From positions 1 to 11,418 of the forward strand of contig DMAP01000140.1 in assembly GCA_003446975.1 (NCBI GenBank): a DNA stretch of 11,418 nucleotides. The letters run 5' to 3'. Source of the DNA: Clostridiales bacterium. Its GTDB lineage: Bacteria > Bacillota > Clostridia > Tissierellales > Dethiosulfatibacteraceae. The position numbers and the translations under genes were made by a program. Under the pieces are notes generated by a model that had not been told where the DNA came from, did no database searches, and saw nothing but the letters and a program-made list of their open reading frames with translations. Shown piece by piece: positions 6,510-11,418 of this stretch (its first letter is position 1; the number at the start of each line of letters is the position of its first letter).

Positions 6510-6551
6510 GTTCATGTGAAAGCTTTGATCAAACAAGTCTTCTATTAATCC

Positions 6552-6580
6552 TTGATATTTTCTATCTTCAGGAGTATCAT
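6552..6580 (+). promoter_or_regulatory. Predicted promoter of the cation/proton antiporter gene
   Basis: TTGATA (6552-6557) and TATCAT (6575-6580) each match consensus in five of six positions and are separated by 17 bases. The expected start near 6587 leaves about 25 bases of leader containing GGAGG at 6599-6603. Confidence 0.6.
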
Positions 6581-6612
6581 ATGGGTTGACTAAATTATGG
6601 AGGACATTATTC

Positions 6613-7803
6613 ATGGGTCATGGAGAATTGGATTATATTTTAAATATCGCCTTGGTACTTGCTTTTGCTGGTTTTGGTGGAATACTTTCCAGAAAATTAA
6701 AACAACCTGTAGTTCTGGGACAGATATTGGCAGGGGTATTGATTGGACCTGTTGTATTGAACATTGTAAAACCTGATTTAATTATTTCTTCCTATGCTGA
6801 AATTGGAGTCATTCTATTAATGTTTCTAGCAGGATTGGAAACGGATATTGGAGATCTGAAAAAAACAGCTGGAGCCGCCTCTGCTATTGCATTAGGAGGA
6901 ATCATAGCGCCATTTGTTATGGGATTTGTAGCTGTTTATTATCTTTTTCCACAAGAAGGCATGATTGGAGCAGCCTTTGTTGGTGTTATCCTGACTGCCA
7001 CAAGTATCGGAATATCAGTACAAGTATTAAGAGAGCTGAAAAAAATAAAAGATAAAACAGGCATCAGCATACTTGGAGCGGCAGTTATAGATGATATTAT
7101 CGGTATTTTATTGTTGACAATCATATTAGGTATTGCCAACCCAACTGACAATGCTGGGATTGGAATGGTTCTAATCAAAATGACGGGTTTTTTTATTTTA
7201 GCAGGTATCAGTGGGAGAGTTTTTTCCTCATATATGTATAAGTACTCCGCGAAGATGTTAAGAAACAGGAATGTGGGAGCATTTGCGATCATAACGTGTT
7301 TCCTATTGGCGTATTTGGCACAACGGTTTGGCGTGGCGGCTATTATAGGGGCCTATTTCACTGGGATTGTGTTTTCTGTTACACCATACAATAATAGAGT
7401 TGAACAAGATGTTTCAAATATTGCCTACACCTTGTTCACACCTATTTTTTTCTTGAATATTGGTTTGAGCATATCAGTTGGAAGCATCAACTTGATTATT
7501 GTACCAGTGATAGTGCTGTTTTTAATAGCCATTTCTAGCAAGGTCATTGGATGCAGTATAGGCGCCAAAGCTATGAGATATACTTATAGAGAATCATTAC
7601 AGGTCGGCATTGGGATGATGCCAAGAGGCGAGGTCGTACTGATTACGGCCAATATTGCCAAAGCTGGTGGGTTTATAAGCAACACGATTTTTACATCATT
7701 GGTTGTTGTTGTGTTATTGACTACCATTGTGACACCTGTTCTACTAAAAAAAGCTTACACGCCAATAAATATGGAAGTTGCATCATCAAAGGTCAAAGTC
7801 TGA
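6613..7803 (+). CDS. CPA2-type cation/proton antiporter (Na+/H+ or K+/H+)
   Basis: The 396-residue hydrophobic protein has about a dozen predicted membrane segments and no C-terminal regulatory domain. AVIDDIIG places the ion-binding aspartates at 160-161; the DD form is typical of the CPA2 family (NapA, GerN, KefB-like). Lys310 in SSKVIG is at the place of the conserved TM10 basic residue of electrogenic members such as NapA. MMPRGEV at 335-341 and LAGLET at 72-77 are further family marks. It exchanges protons for Na+ or K+ across the cytoplasmic membrane; which ion cannot be read from sequence. The ATG at 6613 has GGAGG nine bases upstream. The open frame extends to a TTG at 6586 without a ribosome binding site. 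The gene stands alone between the prfA terminator and the sua5 promoter. Confidence 0.9.
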   Translation: MGHGELDYILNIALVLAFAGFGGILSRKLKQPVVLGQILAGVLIGPVVLNIVKPDLIISSYAEIGVILLMFLAGLETDIGDLKKTAGAASAIALGGIIAPFVMGFVAVYYLFPQEGMIGAAFVGVILTATSIGISVQVLRELKKIKDKTGISILGAAVIDDIIGILLLTIILGIANPTDNAGIGMVLIKMTGFFILAGISGRVFSSYMYKYSAKMLRNRNVGAFAIITCFLLAYLAQRFGVAAIIGAYFTGIVFSVTPYNNRVEQDVSNIAYTLFTPIFFLNIGLSISVGSINLIIVPVIVLFLIAISSKVIGCSIGAKAMRYTYRESLQVGIGMMPRGEVVLITANIAKAGGFISNTIFTSLVVVVLLTTIVTPVLLKKAYTPINMEVASSKVKV

Positions 7804-7819
7804 CAGCATTAGAGTTTTA

Positions 7820-7848
7820 TTGAAATATGTATGAGTCTAATATATAAT
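7820..7848 (+). promoter_or_regulatory. Predicted promoter of the sua5-ywlE-rpiB-wecA-mnaA run
   Basis: TTGAAA (7820-7825) and a perfect TATAAT (7843-7848) are separated by 17 bases. The predicted start near 7855 gives a leader of about 20 bases with GAGGTG before the ATG of sua5. No terminator for the preceding antiporter gene was found, so some read-through is possible. Confidence 0.75.
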
Positions 7849-7874
7849 GTTTCTTGTGGATGAGGTGCTTATAA

Positions 7875-8927
7875 ATGACAAGAATAGTAAAAATTGATAA
7901 AGACAACATTGACGAAGAAGTAATACAAGAAATGAGCCAAATTATAAGACGAAATGGCACAGTTGTTTTTCCGACTGAAACGGTTTACGGTCTGGGGGCC
8001 AATGCATTGTCAGATGAAGCTGTGGCAAAAATATTCGCAGCCAAAGGAAGACCCTCCGACAATCCCTTGATTGTTCATGTTAGCAATATGGCACAGTTGG
8101 ATACGATTGTGGAAGTAATACCCGAAACAGCCAAGATACTTATAGATAAGTTTTGGCCAGGACCATTGACTCTTTTGTTCAAGAAAAAAAGGGTTATTTC
8201 GGATATGATAACAGGAGGCCTTGATACTGTAGCAGTTCGAATGCCTTCGTCCAAGATAGCTTTGAAACTGATTGAAGCATGTGATCTGCCTGTAGCTGCT
8301 CCCAGTGCCAATATTTCGGGTAAACCGAGCCCGACTTCAGCAGAGCATGTCATCAAGGATCTGAAAGGTCGAGTCGATGCTATTATTGATGGTGGTGATT
8401 GCGAATTTGGACTGGAGTCAACAGTCATTGATGTCTTAAATGAAACACCAATGATTCTGAGGCCAGGCAGCATTACTTTGGAAGAGATTGCAAAAACAAT
8501 CAACACCGTTATATATGATCCTGCGATGAGTCATGATACGCTCATAGCTAAATCTCCAGGACAAAAGTACATTCATTATGCCCCTAAGGGCGAGGTTTAT
8601 CTCTATATTGGCTTAGCATGCAACATAACAAACGCGATTAACGAGACCGCATCAAAGTTCATCAATGAATCCAAAAAAGTATTGATTCTAGGTACGGAAG
8701 AAAACATCCTATCCTATAAAGAAGGTATCATTTTAAATCTTGGAGCGAGAACAAATCCAATGGAAATTTCGTCAAACCTATTTAGCATGCTGCGAAAAGC
8801 TGATGAACTGAAAGCGGATATCATTTTAGTCGAAGGCATAGATGAGGAAGGACTAGGTGTTGCCATCATGAATCGATTGAAGAAAGCATCCGGAGGCAGA
8901 ATCATAAGGTGTGGAGATCCATTATGA
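7875..8927 (+). CDS. ywlC: Threonylcarbamoyl-AMP synthase, Sua5/YwlC type
   Basis: The 350-residue protein makes threonylcarbamoyl-AMP from threonine, bicarbonate and ATP, the first step of the t6A modification at position 37 of ANN-decoding tRNAs. The N-terminal YrdC-like domain (about 10-205) shows PTETVYGLG (33-41), KGRPSDNPLIVHV (57-69), VAVRMPS (119-125) and SANISGKPSPTS (144-155). A linker with SPGQKYIHYAP (227-237) leads to the C-terminal Sua5 domain (about 240-350), which ends in AIMNRLKKASGG (330-341). The extra domain marks the long Sua5 form rather than short TsaC. GAGGTG precedes the ATG. The stop overlaps the next start as ATGA. Confidence 0.95.
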   Translation: MTRIVKIDKDNIDEEVIQEMSQIIRRNGTVVFPTETVYGLGANALSDEAVAKIFAAKGRPSDNPLIVHVSNMAQLDTIVEVIPETAKILIDKFWPGPLTLLFKKKRVISDMITGGLDTVAVRMPSSKIALKLIEACDLPVAAPSANISGKPSPTSAEHVIKDLKGRVDAIIDGGDCEFGLESTVIDVLNETPMILRPGSITLEEIAKTINTVIYDPAMSHDTLIAKSPGQKYIHYAPKGEVYLYIGLACNITNAINETASKFINESKKVLILGTEENILSYKEGIILNLGARTNPMEISSNLFSMLRKADELKADIILVEGIDEEGLGVAIMNRLKKASGGRIIRCGDPL

Positions 8928-9394
8928 GAGTATTATTTGTATGTACAGGCAATACTTGCAGAAGTCCAATGGCTGAGGGCTTGCTTAAAGAAAAGATTAG
9001 ATTGATAGGAAAGAACAAGGAAGCTATAAAGGTTAGTTCTGCGGGATTGATTACGGTGGATGGCCTGGAAGCAAGTGAGTATTCAATCGAAGCATTAAAT
9101 GATAGGGGCATCGATATACGGGAACATCGCTCTAGGAGATTGACAGTGAATATGATAGAGGAAGCTGATTTGATACTGACCATGACCAGAGCCCATAAAA
9201 TCGCGGTAACAATGAAGAGCGAAAAGGCCATCGGAAAGACCTATACACTAAAAGAGTATGTCGACGATACCGAACTGGAGATGGATATTGCAGATCCTTT
9301 TGGTATGGACATGGATGCCTATCTATATTGTGCAGAAGAAATATCAAAAGCCCTTGATTTGGTGATAAGTAAAATAACAGGAGAACTGATATGA
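8924..9394 (+). CDS. ywlE: Low-molecular-weight phosphatase, YwlE-like protein arginine phosphatase
   Basis: The 156-residue protein starts with the phosphatase loop CTGNTCRS (Cys7 to Ser14), so nucleophile Cys7 and Arg13 are present. The general acid is Asp124 in DPFG (124-127). Thr11 in the loop, in place of the Ile of most tyrosine-specific members, is known from B. subtilis YwlE to favour phosphoarginine. This suggests removal of arginine phosphate set by a McsB-type kinase; tyrosine phosphatase activity is the alternative. The ATG at 8924 overlaps the sua5 stop as ATGA and has GGAG seven bases upstream. An in-frame GTG at 8909 would lie deeper in sua5 and is less likely. Its own stop overlaps rpiB by 4 bp. 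Confidence 0.9.
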   Translation: MRVLFVCTGNTCRSPMAEGLLKEKIRLIGKNKEAIKVSSAGLITVDGLEASEYSIEALNDRGIDIREHRSRRLTVNMIEEADLILTMTRAHKIAVTMKSEKAIGKTYTLKEYVDDTELEMDIADPFGMDMDAYLYCAEEISKALDLVISKITGELI

Positions 9395-9834
9395 AAATTG
9401 CATTAGCCAGTGATCATGGCGGATATGAGTTGAAAGAAATCATAAAAGCGTATTTGCAGGAAAACGGATATGAGATTGACGACTATGGAACCAAGAGCCT
9501 TGATTCTGTAGACTATTTTGATTTTGGTGTCAAAGCGGCGGAAGCAGTATCCAAAGGAGAGGCAGAACGAGGAATAGTGATGTGTGGCACTGGAATAGGA
9601 ATTTCCATTTCTGCCAATAAAGTAAAGGGTATACGCTGTGCTCTTTGCCATGATGTTTACTCAGCAGAAATGACACGTGCACACAATGATTCCAACATGC
9701 TGGCCATGGGTGGCCGTGTAATTGGACGTGATTTGGCTGTAAGAATCGTTAAGGCATGGCTGGAGTCTGATTTCGAAGGTGGAAGACATCTAAGAAGAAT
9801 TAACAAAATTACTGATTACGAGAATCAATGTTAG
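9391..9834 (+). CDS. rpiB: Ribose-5-phosphate isomerase B
   Basis: The 147-residue cytoplasmic enzyme interconverts ribose 5-phosphate and ribulose 5-phosphate in the pentose phosphate pathway. SDHGG at 7-11 carries Asp8 and His9 of the phosphate/ring-opening site. CGTGIG at 65-70 gives catalytic Cys65 and the anion hole. RAHNDSN at 96-102 includes His98, and GGRHLRR at 130-136 carries phosphate-binding arginines. The segment SVDYFDFG (39-46) departs from the common SVDYPDYA. The ATG overlaps the ywlE stop (ATGA), with AGGAG seven bases upstream. Allose or galactose isomerases of the RpiB/LacAB family are alternatives, but the operon with sua5 and ywlE matches the ywlF-type rpiB of Firmicutes. 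Confidence 0.95.
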   Translation: MKIALASDHGGYELKEIIKAYLQENGYEIDDYGTKSLDSVDYFDFGVKAAEAVSKGEAERGIVMCGTGIGISISANKVKGIRCALCHDVYSAEMTRAHNDSNMLAMGGRVIGRDLAVRIVKAWLESDFEGGRHLRRINKITDYENQC

Positions 9835-9853
9835 TGAAAAATAGGGAGATTAA

Positions 9854-10885
9854 ATGAAGCAGATTTATATTGTTTTTTTTGTTACTTTCATATTATCCTT
9901 TATAATGACGCCAATAGCCAGAAAAATTGCTTTTAAACTGGGTGTTCTTGATTACCCTAAAGATGAGAGAAAACTGCATAAGAAACCCATCCCCTATCTA
10001 GGCGGAGCGGCTATTTATGCTGCAACGATGATAGGGATGTTTCTGTTTGTGGAACTGGACAAAACCACTCTGTCAGTAATGGCAGGTGGAACAGTTATCT
10101 TTTTGGTAGGTCTTGCTGATGACATGAAGGATATCACAGCAAAAGCAAAGTTGACGGGTCAAATAATCGGCGCTATCATAGCTATTTGGGGTGGGGTCAC
10201 TATAGAGTGGATCAGTAATCCATTTCCATCATCAGATATTGTAAGATTGTTTAATTTAACAATACCTGTTACGCTTATATGGATAGTAGGCATCACAAAT
10301 ACCATCAATCTGATTGACGGTATTGATGGCTTAGCATCAGGGGTAGCCGCAATAGCAGCCGCTACACTGATGTTCATTGCTGCAATCAACGGATTTGAGT
10401 TTATTATGCTGGAGTGTGCCATCCTGGCAGGGGCGGCTCTAGGGTTTCTACCATATAATTTCAATCCGGCAAAAATATTCATGGGTGACACAGGCGCTTT
10501 GTTTTTAGGCTATATGCTGGCGATTTTGTCAATTCGCGGTGTCATGAAAACTGTGACATTGGTAACATTGGTTGTCATGATTCTCGTTTTAGGAATCCCG
10601 ATTTTGGATACTGTCTTCGCTATTGTGCGCAGAACTCTGAACAAAAAACCCATCATGCAAGCAGATAGAGGACACCTCCATCACCGGCTGGTGGAAAAAG
10701 GTTTTACTCAAAGAGAAACAGTAATGATTCTATATGGCATCAGCATAGCTTTTGGCGCAGCGGCGGTTTATATCACTGATTCAGATCCCTTAGAGGGTAC
10801 TTTTGTTATTGTGATCACATCGGTTCTTATTGTATTGATTGGCAAAAAAATAGGTTTATTGAACGGAGAAAAGAAAAAGCTCTAA
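9854..10885 (+). CDS. wecA: WecA/TagO-like undecaprenyl-phosphate GlcNAc-1-phosphate transferase
   Basis: The 343-residue integral membrane protein belongs to the MraY/WecA family and has about ten or eleven predicted membrane segments. Conserved cytoplasmic-loop motifs are GLADDMKD (86-93) with the metal-binding Asp89-Asp90, NTINLIDGIDGLASG (149-163), FMGDTG (209-214) and DRGHLHHRL (271-279). The last is the histidine motif of polyprenyl-phosphate HexNAc-1-P transferases and separates it from MraY. The expected reaction moves GlcNAc-1-phosphate from UDP-GlcNAc to undecaprenyl phosphate, starting teichoic acid or another envelope polymer. The ATG at 9854 has AGGGAG five bases upstream. It lies 19 bases after rpiB and 16 before mnaA. 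The exact sugar nucleotide used is inferred. Confidence 0.92.
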   Translation: MKQIYIVFFVTFILSFIMTPIARKIAFKLGVLDYPKDERKLHKKPIPYLGGAAIYAATMIGMFLFVELDKTTLSVMAGGTVIFLVGLADDMKDITAKAKLTGQIIGAIIAIWGGVTIEWISNPFPSSDIVRLFNLTIPVTLIWIVGITNTINLIDGIDGLASGVAAIAAATLMFIAAINGFEFIMLECAILAGAALGFLPYNFNPAKIFMGDTGALFLGYMLAILSIRGVMKTVTLVTLVVMILVLGIPILDTVFAIVRRTLNKKPIMQADRGHLHHRLVEKGFTQRETVMILYGISIAFGAAAVYITDSDPLEGTFVIVITSVLIVLIGKKIGLLNGEKKKL

Positions 10886-10901
10886 TAAAGAGGAGACTCA
10901 A

Positions 10902-11418
10902 ATGGAAAAGCTTAAAGTCTTAACAGTTTTTGGCACAAGACCTGAAGGCATAAAGATGGCACCAATCGTGAAGCTTTTGAACGAGGATAAGAGGTTTATA
11001 CAGAGGGTATGCATAACAGCTCAACACAGAGATATGCTGGATCAGGTATTGAAAATTTTCAAAATTGGGCCCGACTATGACTTGGATATCTTTCAACATG
11101 GTCAAACACTGACTCAAATTACAACTAGGGCGATGATGGGGTTGGAGAAAATTGTCAAAGAATTCAGACCTGATGTGCTTTTGGTTCAGGGCGACACAAC
11201 AACGGTCTTTGCAGGCGCACTGGTGGGATTCTATCATCAGGTCAAGATAGGCCATGTCGAAGCGGGATTAAGAAGCGGCAATTTATACTCCCCTTATCCT
11301 GAAGAGGCGAATCGTAAGATGACTGGCGTTTTGACCCATTATCACTTTGCGCCAACAGAGGAAGCAGCCAACAATCTTATGATGGAGAACTATTCGTCTG
11401 AAAAGATTTATGTTACAG
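10902..11418 (+). CDS. wecB: UDP-N-acetylglucosamine 2-epimerase (non-hydrolysing), 3' end outside window
   Basis: The frame is open from the ATG at 10902 to the right edge, giving 172 residues of a family of about 370. VFGTRPEGIKMAP at 9-21 is the N-terminal UDP-binding signature, with Gly16 where Ala is usual. AQHRDMLDQVL (40-50), QGDTTTVFAGAL (96-107, Asp98), GHVEAGLRSG (117-126, Glu120) and SPYPEEANRK (130-139, Glu134) supply the expected active-site residues. The enzyme interconverts UDP-GlcNAc and UDP-ManNAc in the cytoplasm. Beside wecA it would feed synthesis of a ManNAc-containing linkage unit or polymer. GAGGAG lies six bases before the start. The missing half holds the rest of the C-terminal domain. 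MnaA is an equivalent name. Confidence 0.95.
   Translation, partial: MEKLKVLTVFGTRPEGIKMAPIVKLLNEDKRFIQRVCITAQHRDMLDQVLKIFKIGPDYDLDIFQHGQTLTQITTRAMMGLEKIVKEFRPDVLLVQGDTTTVFAGALVGFYHQVKIGHVEAGLRSGNLYSPYPEEANRKMTGVLTHYHFAPTEEAANNLMMENYSSEKIYVT

Noticed and set aside
6581..6589. Two-codon reading frame ATG GGT TGA with an AGGAG six bases upstream, just before the antiporter gene.
   Set aside because: It lies upstream of the transcription start predicted from the promoter at 6552-6580, and its AGGAG falls within the promoter spacer, so it is probably never in the RNA.
7808..7841. ATTAGA and TCTAAT separated by 22 bases around the sua5 promoter.
   Set aside because: Six-base AT-rich arms at this distance are expected by chance; no terminator or operator can be supported.
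1..11418. Search for tRNA, rRNA, CRISPR, insertion sequence, phage or defence genes.
   Set aside because: No clustered direct repeats, terminal inverted repeats, transposase or phage-like frames were seen; coding density is explained by recognised genes.

Overview
The window looks like chromosomal DNA of a low-G+C Gram-positive bacterium, most likely of the class Clostridia. Four things point there. The genes are AT-rich with strong AGGAGG-type ribosome binding sites and some TTG starts. Promoters are of the TTGACA/TATAAT type, often with an extended -10. The order yqhQ-prmC-prfA followed by sua5-ywlE-rpiB-wecA-mnaA is typical of Firmicutes. A YqeC/MocA/XdhC cassette is common in clostridia that make selenium-dependent molybdenum hydroxylases. 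The species cannot be fixed from the sequence alone.

Left part, minus strand (1-2741). A tightly overlapping operon yqeC-mocA-xdhC runs out of the left edge. Its products are predicted to finish and load the molybdenum cofactor of a molybdenum hydroxylase that is not in the window. The operon has its own promoter, whose -10 lies inside a perfect 9-bp inverted repeat. Upstream of it lies a separate mscS-type mechanosensitive channel gene ending in a small terminator.

Middle, plus strand (2795-6509). Thymidine kinase is divergent from mscS, and the two promoters share almost the same -35 hexamer. Then comes a translation-termination block: yqhQ (DUF1385 membrane protein), prmC (release factor methyltransferase) and prfA (release factor 1, the substrate of PrmC). 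It closes with a clear intrinsic terminator, and prfA also has a near-consensus promoter of its own.

Right part, plus strand (6552-11418). A stand-alone CPA2-type cation/proton antiporter gene comes first. It is followed by a promoter and a five-gene run: sua5/ywlC (tRNA t6A synthesis), ywlE (arginine phosphatase family), rpiB (pentose phosphate isomerase), wecA/tagO-like (undecaprenyl-phosphate sugar-phosphate transferase) and mnaA/wecB (UDP-GlcNAc 2-epimerase, cut by the right edge). ATGA overlaps couple the first three. The last two supply lipid-linked GlcNAc and UDP-ManNAc for cell-envelope polymers.

No tRNA, rRNA, CRISPR array, insertion sequence or phage gene was seen, and no gene-free stretch exceeds 300 bases. 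Almost everything is recognisable housekeeping or accessory metabolism. The less explained items are the operator-like repeat at the yqeC promoter, the overlapping mscS/tdk promoters, and the conserved but uncharacterised YqhQ protein coupled to prmC.
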